Assembly: GCA_022606425.2 (NCBI GenBank)
Contig: JAHDVF020001222.1
Span: 434,001-498,000, forward strand
DNA: 64,000 nt
From: Lepidostoma basale
Taxonomy: Eukaryota; Arthropoda; Insecta; Trichoptera; Lepidostomatidae
Direction: 5' to 3'
Shown piece by piece: positions 23,931 to 35,900 of this stretch (positions are counted from its first letter, which is position 1; the number at the start of each line of letters is the position of its first letter). The notes beneath the pieces are model-generated. The model made no database searches. It was not told the origin of the DNA and saw only the letters and a list, made by a program, of their open reading frames with translations. The position numbers and the translations under genes are program-made.

Positions 23931-26900
23931 TCACTGCTTGCTGCCTCCTCCCAGGAGTACAGGTCTGCGGAGGGACGGAGAAGTCTGCGGAATGGGCAAT
24001 CATTAGCATCGGATGTTGCCAAGCTTTGGATTACTTCATTCAAATTATAATTACGCTAGGTAGTATCACAACACTCTGTGTACAATTTTAACAATCAAAT
24101 AAAACAGAGTGGTCACTTACGAGGTATGTTCAATAAGTATTGCGAATTTTGAATTTCCGCGGGTTATGTATATTCAATTTTCGATTTTTTTGTGGCGTTA
24201 TGTTGGTTTCATTCCAAAAAAATGAATCAAAGAATCTGTATCAAATTTTGAGTGAAGAACTAAATTAAGTGCGCGGACGCATTCCGAATGTTGACTGTGG
24301 CATGTGGGGAAGCTACCTTGGACCGAAGCAACGTTTATCGGTGGTACAAAATGTTCTCAGAGAGCCGAGAAGATGTGAAGGACGAAGAGCGTGCCGGACG
24401 CCCGAAGACCTCAACAACAGACGAAAACATTGATGAAGTGAATAACGTAGTATTGGCCAATCGTCGAATCACCGCTAGAGAAGAGTTGCTGAGGACTTTA
24501 AACATATCGCTTGGCTCATGCCATTCGATTTTTACCAATGATTTGGGCATGAGACGGGTTGCTGCGAAATTCGTACCAAAATTGCTCAATTTCGCATCGT
24601 TGATTGTGCGCGAATTTTAGGCCAAAAACAACACACTAGTAATGCCGCAGCCACCGTATTCTCCCGATCTGGCCCCCTGTGACTTTTTATTGTTCCCGAA
24701 ACTGAAGAGGCCCATGAAAGGACGACACTACACTACGATTGAGGAGATAAAGACGGCATCGAAGGAGGAGCTGAACAAGATCACAACAAAATGATATTAT
24801 GAAGTGCTTCGAAGATTGGAAAAAAACGTTGGCACAAGTGTATAATATCTGGTCGGGATTACTTTGAAGGGGACAAAATAGATATTCATGAATAAATAAA
24901 TAATTTTTGAAAAAACAAAAAATTCGCGATACTTTTTGAACAGACCTCGTATATACCAATATGGGGTGGAGAACACTACCACATTAAAAAGACCCAAGTG
25001 GAATCCCAAAGACCAGCAAAGATTTTAATAGACTTGGCTGCAAACCAGCAACTTAAAAAAATATAATAAAACCAAATCGTATGGCTTTTTTTTCATTCGT
25101 AACAATCAAACTGTTGAACATTCATATCAATAAAGCAATGGTGAAATTAATATTTAGAAAGAGGCGGTAACTCACCCAATCCCTGTGCGTGACGCTCTCC
25201 TCGGGCTGGCTCTGGTGAAGGTCGGCCAGAGTGTGGCGTGGGCGCAGGCCGCTGTAAGCCCAGCCGTCCTCCGCCTGCTTGCTCTCCACCTTCTTCAGTC
25301 CGTTCACTTGGCACACCTCCACCGTCATGAGCTCGCAGGTCTTGCTGGTCTTCACTGTCATCTTGGGGTTGACGTGTATATCCTTATGGGCAGGATAGGG
25401 TGTCACCGTCAGGCTCATAGAGTTGCGGTGGATTATTCCATTTTCATCTGCGCTGTTCTCGGCAAATTCATTCACATTTCGGTATTCACTGAGGGTATTC
25501 CTTCGACTCTCGCCCATATTAAACAGACTCTCTTTATTGATCAGTTTGTCTGGTTCAGGCACGTCAGTTGCGGCCGTGCACGCGTCGCTGACGGCCACGT
25601 TGCCGGTACTCACGGTCAAATAGTCGGACAAAGAAATAGAGTTACGCAGGTTCTTCTCATCCACCGGTGAAGCGTCCAATCTTTGTTTACTTTCATCGTC
25701 ATTTAAACTTGTTAGACTTGTTCTCGAGCGTACAATCTCGGAAATGTTGTTCAAATTATGTTGGTCGCTCTCTGAAATCTTACTTTTGCGACTGAGGGTA
25801 GGAGACTTTTCGGTTTCTGTGACTTGAATAGGTGGCGGAACTATTTTCTTATCAGTGAGTTCTTTTTCCTTTTTAGGGAGGTAAGTAAACTTGGGCATGC
25901 GGGAGGCCCAGTGGTCGCTGCTGGAGCCCACGGAGCTGGTGCTCGCCGCCGAGCTACTGGACCCGCAGCTGACGAAGTTACCGTGCCTCCTCTGGTAGAA
26001 CAGGATGTAGGCACTGTTGTTGACCAGCTCGCTGCTCACATCTTCCCCGTCGATCTTCGTTACCCGAGTGTCGTCAAACTTGTACCACTGCTGGTCGTAG
26101 GGGTTCTTGCAGGCCGCAGTGTAGTGTCCTGTCTCCAGGTCATTCCCGTGGTGGTAGCAAACTGCGTAGAGGTCGTAGCAGTTGTCCTGAGAGGCAGAGG
26201 CCTTGCGGGGCCGCTTCCAAGGAGACCAGGCCGCTCCGCCCAGTAGCAGGGGCCCCGACACAGCGGAGAGCCCCTCCCGGCTGGCCAGGTGAGGGCTCAT
26301 GTCGAACCCGTACAAAGGAAAATCCACCATTGTAGTCAGCTTGGTGCTGTTGCGCCCTTTGATCTGCTGCCTAAGAACAAAACATTTCATTATAGCTTCG
26401 CAGCACAAATACGCAATACTCGAAAACAGCCAACAGTACGCAATACTCACTGCCTGAATCTCTTGAGATGTATGACGAGGATATCGGGAAGAGACCACAA
26501 GCCCAGAGTCTTCACTACGGGCAGGTACTGCTGGCATTGTGGACATCTTAAATAAACAAAAACATATTGCTGAAACATTGAATCAGGTTTTGAAAGTGGC
26601 TGAAATCCCATAGACCCATAGAGATATATGTATGGGTAAAACAATGTATGACAGAGTTTTAAATGCCGATTGATTGGAAGGAATGTAGAGCGGAAGAAAA
26701 TATGATGAAAGTATCACTGTTAACACTGAGTACATGATCAAATTAATCAAACTTCAAAGGGGCGGCCATGTTAGATGTGGAAAGAATTGCCGTGGGTTGT
26801 GTAGTGGAGTAGATACCTCCAGGCGTCCTCCATAGCCAGGGTCTCGGCTCGCGTGTAGTGAGACAGGCAGTCGGAGAGGGACAGGCGGGGGGCGGCGCCG

Positions 26901-29900
26901 CTGACCTGCAGCACCTCCGCCACGCTGCTGTGCTGCTCCATGTTCTCGCTGCAGTCCTCCAGTAACCTGGACACCAATATTGTGGAGACAATCACCATCT
27001 TACTTCAATCAGTTAACTTCTCGAGTAGTAAGATATTGATGACATTTACGAAACATCATTTTTTCAGATTGTAAAACTTGTATATAGCTGATAAATTATT
27101 TAATTTTATGTACATTATTTAATTCTTGATGTCGCTGGTGGTCCAAATATTGTCATAATCTAGGAATATTGGAAAAATTATAAATGGGGACATACACTCT
27201 ACCTGACATTAATTCAGTGGCCCAATATATATTGAATGTTCTTATATGAATCAGTGATATGATATAAATGAGAGCAAATGATATAAAATATAGAAATATA
27301 AGGATTATATTATTAGTGACCTGTCTCTCAGCGGGCGGTCCCACTGGATGTGCAGCTGCAGGTGTGGAGGGCCGGAGCGCTCGGCCCCCAGCGCCAGGGC
27401 CAAGTCCACGGCCTCCGAGTACAGGGGGTGCTCCAGCTGGAACAGAGTGGCATATATCATATATAGCCCATAGTCTTTTCAAATTCTCTCTCAAAAGATA
27501 TTACAAACAATTTTTATACATAGTTAGGGACATCTATTGAGAACAGGTAAAATATAACAAATATAAAATACCAGGAACTCATGAGAGATGGTTGGACATT
27601 AGGAATACAAGATACTCTCCAAAGTCAAGAGTATTTGTCTTCTGAACGTACTTTAACGAATATGAAAGACATCGATCTCCGAAGCATCACCAGAGGCAGG
27701 TTGATTCTGCATGCTGGGAGCTGTGCTGACGCTGTTGAAGATAACCATCCGGAACATAAAGATGGATAGCCTCCAAGATGACGGAATTCTCAAAGAATCC
27801 CCTGATAAGTCTGAAGAAATGGGTAAGTGTGCACCCATCCCTTCTTACCTGTAAACTATTGGTCCCCAGCATGCCCAAGAGGAATGCAGTGGGATAAAGC
27901 CACGGATAGCTACCAAACTCCCTCATGTAGAGATATCTCAGAAAACTTTTCTGAACCCTCTCTGACATGAGCGAGTATCTCGCCTCGTGGGGACTCCATA
28001 TCACCGAGCCACACTCGAGCCGGCTCCGGACCAATGAGTTATACAAAATTCGCACATGATTACTCAATACGTGCCCAGTATGTTTGTGGTTTTTGTAAAT
28101 GCTCAATGATGTGGATAATATACAAAAAGAAATAGTAATTATATAATAGGAACATGTTTAATTTCTATAGGTTAAATTTTAGTACTAAATAATACATAAA
28201 TTTGAGTAACCCTTTCATTATTTTGTTCATAACATTTTCATTTGCACTGCATTCATTTTTCACTTCTTATATTTTCATTTGATGCTATATCATATACAGA
28301 TTTTCCACACATTCGTCTAAAAGATCTCATTTCTTTCTACTTTCATTTTACTTTTATCCTTCTTTTGTCAGTTCCGTGCTTCACTTCCATACATAAGGGT
28401 TGGTACAAGAACACCATTGTGCACTGCCATTTTAGCTTTTTTGGATAGACTTTTGTTTGCAATGGCAACTTGAAGTGAACCATTTACTTTTGTTGCCAGC
28501 CCCAACCCTTCTTTTAATATCCCTCTCCACTTGCCCATCCTTTGAAAACATACTCTGATAGTTTGGGAAAACGTGTTCACACACTTTTAATAAGTCGTAG
28601 GTTGATTAGAAGAATTTTGGGTACCTCTGGGTGGAGGTAAGGTTCGGGCTCAGAGACGGGACTGAGGAGACGCAAGCGTAGGCGCGGGGAAGCAGGCTGC
28701 CCACTCTGCAGCACGCCTTCCCCCACCATGGAGGCCATCTCCTTGAGCATCAGCTTCTGCAGGTCGGGGTAGCCCACCTCACGTGGCACCTGCATCACAT
28801 ACGGTGACCCTGGAAAAGCACGCCACCATTCACAACTATATGTCTTGAAATATACAATAGAAAAACATGAAAGAGCCATGCTACATACAAAACTCTCAGA
28901 CCGGATAAGAAACACCGAGATACGTAGAATGTCGGGAGTAACGGAGCGTCATTTGCGGGACATGTTGCCAGACCGGGAGAACAAAGATGGACTAGAAGGG
29001 CAGTGAATGGAAAACTCGTGAAGATAGAAGAAATCAGGGGAAACCCTCCACATGATAGTCTGATAATATAAAGAAAATTACTGGTGACTGGATACAGAGA
29101 GTGCAAGATAGAAGTACCGTGAAACCTAGATTTTATGTCCCCGGATTTAACATTTTCCCGCCAATTGCGTGTAAGTATTTCAGTCCTGATATATTTGACT
29201 ACATTTATTACCCGGATTTTAAGTTTTTTTTTCCTGCAATTTGCATAGAAAATATTCAAAATATGTGAGTTACGCACGCTAGACAATGAGTCACCGCAGT
29301 AGACACATTATTTTGGTCAGCGAGCGACGTTGCGATTGGTCGGCATCCTTCAATATTCACCGGTTAACATTGTCCTTATGTCATTCGGTTTTCGACTTGA
29401 TTCATAACGCTTCGTTCTTTTTGTCATTACATATTTTCGCGAACATACGGTTTTTACGTATTATTTTATTTGTTAAGTTAATTACAATACTTTCTTCATT
29501 TCGCTTTGATTCACGCGTTTCACTAAATAATCTATGAGATTTTTTAAATAAATAATTAATTTTTATATGTGGTTTTGTCTAATACCCCCCATTTACGTTT
29601 TGCCTTCAATTACGTTTTTTTTTCAGGCTCTTAAAAAATGTAAAATAGGGGTTTCACTGTATTTTGAAAAGTATGGAGGAGGCCTATGTAAGTAAGCAAG
29701 TTAAAAATATAGAAAAAAATCGCAATATACGTGATTTAGTGTTAATCCCACCGGGCCAGCATAACTGGTGCACCTCAATTTGTGTAAGCGAAAAATCCCA
29801 CAAGACTAATCAACAGCCCGTAAGTTGTTAGGTTTGACTAGGTTGACTGACCAAATCTCTGCTGAAGGTCTCCCTGCAGGAGCACGTTGACCCAGAGCAG

Positions 29901-32900
29901 TAGTAAGTAGGGCTCCGGGGGGGCGGCCAGTGGTGGAGCCTCTATGCAGTACAGGGGCGGGCCTAGCCCCGGAGCCGGGCCCACTCCCCCCGCCCACAGA
30001 GCCTGCCCATCGTTCAGGGTACGCCCAATACCTGCAAAATATAAAACCATCACAATTACATTTTTTTTATTGTTTCTTGAACAATGATCTAAAACACCAT
30101 ATTAAATAATTAATATGAATGAAAACACCTGTCTTCTAGGAGTTTGTATAGCGCCGTTTTCGTGAATAGCTCACCTCAAGGGCGCTTTGACAATGTTTTT
30201 AGTCATGAGAGCTGCATCTGACACAAGCAATCAGATAACCGTTGTTTATATTTAATGCAATATTTTGAAAAGGTGAGTTTTAAGGTGAGATTTAAAATCT
30301 GTCAGATTGTCAATGCACCTAAGGCGTGCAGGAAGCATATTCCAGGCGGACGGAATTGCCACTGCGAAAGCCCAATCTCCGAATTTCATCCATGAATTGC
30401 GCTTTGGCTCAACTAATCTGCCTATTGCCGAGGAGTTTGCTGATCGAAGCGTAGATTGCCGCAAGTTAGGGCTATCAGCAATACAGAGTTCAGATATATA
30501 GGCTGGTGCCATTCCGTGAAGCGCTTTAAAAACTGTCCAGCACAGTTTATACTGGATTCTTTCAGGACACTTGAGCCAGTGAAGATCTTTTGGATGTTGT
30601 GAAATATGCGAATTTTTCGGAACACCTTTTATAAGTCGTGCTGCCGCATTTGAAGTTTATTTGTTTGTTTCTTGGGGATGTTGGCGTAAATGCCATTGCA
30701 ATAGTCGAGTCGAGTCGTTATCAAATGTATCATTTGATAATGCCTTCGAAGAGCGAAACATGTCGATCCATCTAAAATATAATAAAACTCCTAAAATATT
30801 ATTGACAGTAACTGGGTTCAGATAACTTGTTGTATAAAAAAAGGTGGAAAGCAACGGGAGACTACCACTTTAACCCCTATAATGAGGCTGGCTACATTTG
30901 CAGACTAAAAAAATAATTTTGAACTGTAGCAAAATACATTTGCAAGCTCATATTTGAATGTATTATATAAACCTTTTTACTTTAGTTCCGAAGCGAAACT
31001 GACAAAGGGGCACTGCTGCGTCCTATAACAGCTTCGGGTAAGCGGCGGGTAACCTTCTATGTGTTCATTTAACTGTTAGTTTGTTAATTTTGCATTTTTA
31101 TTAACAATCACTGTATGTTACCCTACAATAATTATTATACAAAATATTAAATACTTTAGTTCCTTATGATGAACAGAGACTATCCGTCTGGGCTGTAAGT
31201 ATAGCCAACCGCAGTTTGGAACAAACTTTTGCTGCAGCAAATGAAGCCAGCCGAACAATGGGGGTTAGAGGCCCAAGTGAAATCCCAAGAACCAGCAAAG
31301 ATGTGGATTGAAACTTGAAATGAAATAGTAACCTGTGTCGGAGACCTCGATGAGGATGATGTCACTGGAGGCGATGCCGGTGTCGCTGTGCAGCAAGGCG
31401 CGCAAGTCCCGCACCGTGGCAGAGGCGGACACGCGGACACCGAGGCGAACGCACCGCGGCTGTTGATTGGCATACACCACCTGGAACACAAGGCTAATCT
31501 TCATATGGATTCAAAAAACAAACGCACAAGTAATTAATACGAATGAAAACTAATTTTAATGACATGTTTCTCCTGTCGAAATTATTATTGAACGTTTGTA
31601 AAAGACAGGGGAAACATATAATTACCATCAATTGTAAAAAAATCATATTAATTATTTAATATGGAGTTTTACATCACTGTTCAAGAAACACATAAGTTTT
31701 TTACATTCCATCTTATGCGAGTGCACATTAGACTTTTTTATATATCTTAAAACTAGTCTTATCAAAGCAACATATTGCAGTTTTTTAAGTAATATTTCAG
31801 ATTTTCTTGTGGTGAAAGAAATCTTCTTCTCTTTCTGCTTATTTCCGTCCACTCCTGGGCAAAGGCCTCCTCCATTCGCTTCCATATCACTCTGTCTTGT
31901 GCAGACCGCATCCAGGTTATTCCGATGTGTCTGTTCAGATCATCCTTCCATCGTAGTTGCGGTCGCCCTGCACTTCTCTTTGCCGTCCACGGTCTCCAAG
32001 TCAGCAGTCTTCTTGTCCATTTCTGAGCTTCTGGATACGTGACCTGCCCATTGCCATTTTAGAGTCGCCACCCCGTGGATGATGTCAGTGACCTTTGTTT
32101 TTTCTCTCACCGTATTGTTTCTGACTGTCTCTTAGGCTTATTCCTAACATGGCTCTTTGGGTCACTCGTAGTTTTTCGGCACTTTGTTTGGACAATGTTA
32201 CAGTTTCAAGACCATAAGTACCAACTGGCAGAAGCCGACCGAGCCTTCGCTGTAACTAGCCCTTCATTATTTTTAATAATGCAATACTTCAAATTAGGTT
32301 CTTCATACGAAAGTAATAAAAAAGACGATAGACTAGCTACCTTTCACATGTCATGAGAATCAATAGCTAATTAAAATGTATACAATAATTGGGTTCAAAT
32401 AACCTGTTGCATACAAAAAAAAAATGAGGAAAGCAACAGAAAACTATGCCAAGTTAATAGCAAATGAAAAGAGTGACGGGTCAAAGGAGTTCCGTACGGT
32501 GACAAGGAGGGGGTGGTCAGGCAGGTGCGGCAACTGCACGCTGATGCAGTGGAAGGGGTCGAAGGTGTTGCTCTGGCGGTGGCAGCGCGGGCAGGCCAGC
32601 GAAGAGCGGAACTGCGCCTGGAACACGGCCTGCACAAAGGAGCTGTTGCAGCGCAAGTGGTTGGCCAAAGTCTCGGCCGCCACAACCTCGTCCGGTCGGC
32701 CGGCTGAGTTCTGAAACACACACACAATGTTTGGGCACAAAACAGTAACAAAAATAACAATATGAAATTTTACAGAGAAACAACATATCTCAGAAGGATC
32801 CTAAATATGTTGACGTCAGTGAGGCAGTGGTCCTTCCAGAATTGATGATATATTTTTTATAAATACCTCACTGACACTAACAATGACCAAATCTGATTTG

Positions 32901-35900
32901 ATTAAATACTTACGTGAATAAGGTTAGGTTTTTTGGGATTAAAAAAAATCTTCATTGAGAAGAGCAGAATCATCAATGGTGATTACTACGCAGAGTTATT
33001 ACGTTTGGGTGACGAAGTGAAGAAAAAACTACCTCATCTGGCAAAGAAAAAGAATCTTGTTTCACCGTGATAATGCACTCGCTCATTCATCAGTGATTGC
33101 GATGACTAATATCAACTTATTGAAGTTCGAATTGTTCCCCCATCCACCGTATTCACCAGATTTAGCCCTTAGTGACTATCATCTGTTTCCTAACCACAAA
33201 AAATGTCTCAGGGGTAAAAGATACATGAGCAAAGAGGGAGTCATCAACGCTATTTGCGTATTTTGAGGAGCATGACAAATCACACTATTAATTTTTTATC
33301 ACTGCGTAAGAGCATCATTATGAAAAATTAGTTAATATTAGTCTTAATATAGATTATGTTGAAAAATAAAATTTTAAATATATAAACAAAAGTCTTTATC
33401 AGGCCGGATATTTTTCAAACTACCCTCGTATATATAGACTCAGAAGAGGACGGTCCTCCTCAACAACTTTCCAGCTATCCTCAGAAATCAAAACTTGCAA
33501 CTGACATTCCAGCATTATTAATAAACTATAACATTAAACAAATAAAATATTTGTGAATATGGTGATTTTATCTAACTAACGATCATGCCGTTTCTCCGGA
33601 GGGCTAGGCAGAGAGGATGGATCACCACACTGTTCTATCCTGACATAAATCTCATGCCTTTTCTACATTCACACACGACAACATGCACACTCGTCGAAAG
33701 GATGACCTGAACCGCCACATCAGCATACCCTGGATGCGGTCTGCACAAGACAGAGTGACGTGGAAACAAATGGAGGAGGCCTTTTTCCAGGAGTGGACAA
33801 AAATAGACTGAAGAACACAACAATGTAATTCCATATTGTTAACGAGTTAGCCTTCAATAAAGACAAATAAATGTGATTTAAATGGAAAAACTCTCCGAGA
33901 TTGCGTCCGTAAGAAGGACATAAGAAAATCTTGCGAAATAGAGGATATCGTTCGGTGGAGTATATCCAGAAGAAGATACTGGAGGGACCATGTAGCCAGA
34001 ATGGATAGTGACAGACTCACATATACAACTATTTATGAAATCGCCTCTGGACACCGTCCACCTGGAAGACCACCTAAGAGATGGAGGAACATCTGATCCT
34101 CATCATCCGAGAAGACATGATTTCTGTGTCACAGACCGTCAGATCTATTAAAATAAGAGGATAATTGAAATGTGGATAAATTTGAATACATTTTATTTGG
34201 ACACAAGTGAAATACCTTGATGGTCTTGTACTTCTTCTTGGTGGCGGTGTTGAGGTCCTCGTGGACCTTGTCCAGCAGCCAGAGGAGGAACTCCTGGGCG
34301 TCGTGCTGGCTACTCCCTCTGTACTGCGAGCCGTGTCTCTCCACAATAGCCTGGGATAATACACGAAATTAATTAACAATTTAAATATAATATTTTGGAG
34401 ACACTTCATATTGGCAGCAAAAGATTGGGAGGTTCTCCAAATAAATATTGTTATTTTAATCATTAACAATATTACAACCTGCGAAATATTCACTTGGTTC
34501 ACTGTACAATCGTAATCAGTAATAAGTTTTAACTTTTAATGTAAACCATTGTGTTCACATTATTTATTTATATCTAAATACAGTGTACATTGAACATATT
34601 TAAAAAAATAGTTTTTTGATTTATTTTAAACCTAGTTTTATATAACGGACGCCCCATCCCCCCCATTTGTTTCTTATATCGAGGTTTTACTGACAACATA
34701 ATTTGAGTCATTTGTTACAATCAACAGTTTCATAATTTATGTCATTTTCATCTTTTAGTGGAGACTTATTCAAAATTACCAACAAAAGGCAGCATGCGAA
34801 ACAACAACACTCTATTTCTAATTCAAAAGACAAAAACGTTTGCCTGAGTATAGAGCCGGAAGTATCGGAATATTGTAAAAGTCTCGCAAGTGGTACCTTA
34901 AGGAATAAATCAAAAATTTCACAATTGACAACACTAAATTATCCTCTATTTGTTTTCTATACTACTGTCATACAACAATAACCAGATCAAAATAATTCAG
35001 AAACATTCTCAGACATGCGCATCGTGTGTCTTTCGAATTACTTTAGAAGAGAATCTAAGTATTTCTCTTTCGCTCTCATGTATTCCAAATATTTAAAAAA
35101 TATATATACATACAGTAGCGAGCACAGAAATCTTTTCACCCTGAAAATATCGTTTTTTTGTAATTATTAGGTGTATAAATTTGCTTCCGCCGTTTTGCAA
35201 TATATGGCAGTAGCGGTAAGTGGTAGTTAGAATAAATAGATCATAGATGTCATACAATAAGCTAAAGTATTTGTAAACATAACGCCATCGAAATATTAGT
35301 CGATTTGTGTCTGCATCATAAAGTTATTCCCGATTAAACATGTCAGCTTACGAGCCAAATTCTCGTCATTTGCGGGAGGTTTTAATTTTATGCTTTAATA
35401 TGAAGAAATCTGCGGCTGAGGCTCATCGAATGCTCTCAAATACCTATGGTGAGGCCGCTATTAGTGAAAGAACGTGCCGAGAGTGGTTTCAACGCTTCAA
35501 GAACGGTGATTTTAACGTCGAAGACCAGCATGGCGGTGGAAGAGAGAAGGTTTTCGAAGATGCAGAATTGGAGGCATTACTTGATCAAGACTCGTGTCAA
35601 ACGCAACAAGAATTGGCAGGATCATTGGGAGTGACGCAACCAGCCATTTCAAAACGCCTGAAAGTCATGGAAATGATTCAGAAACAAGGAAATTGGGTGC
35701 CGTACGAGTTGAAGCCGAGAGATGTTGAACGGCGTTTGTGTGTTTGTGAACAGCTGCTTGCAAGGCAAAGACGGAAGGGATTTCTGCATCGCATTGTGAC
35801 TGGGGACGAGAAATGGGTTCATTACGATAATCCCAAGCGCAGAAAATCATGGGGATATCCCGGCCATGCTTCCACGTCGACGGCCAAACCGAATATTCAC

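Noticed and set aside
25185..26246. Plus-strand frames of 140-161 codons
   Set aside because: Shadows of the large USP exon.
25122..26546. Single 474-codon minus-strand gene
   Set aside because: Its first part is the wrong frame of USP exon 26546-26451 plus an unspliced intron. The conserved [23 protein letters not shown] frame and the GT/AG pair at 26450/26371 show two exons. The end also runs past a consensus donor at 25175.
34739..34981. 80-codon plus-strand frame in a USP intron
   Set aside because: Codon use is not clearly biased, there are no splice or poly(A) partners, and I see no family resemblance.
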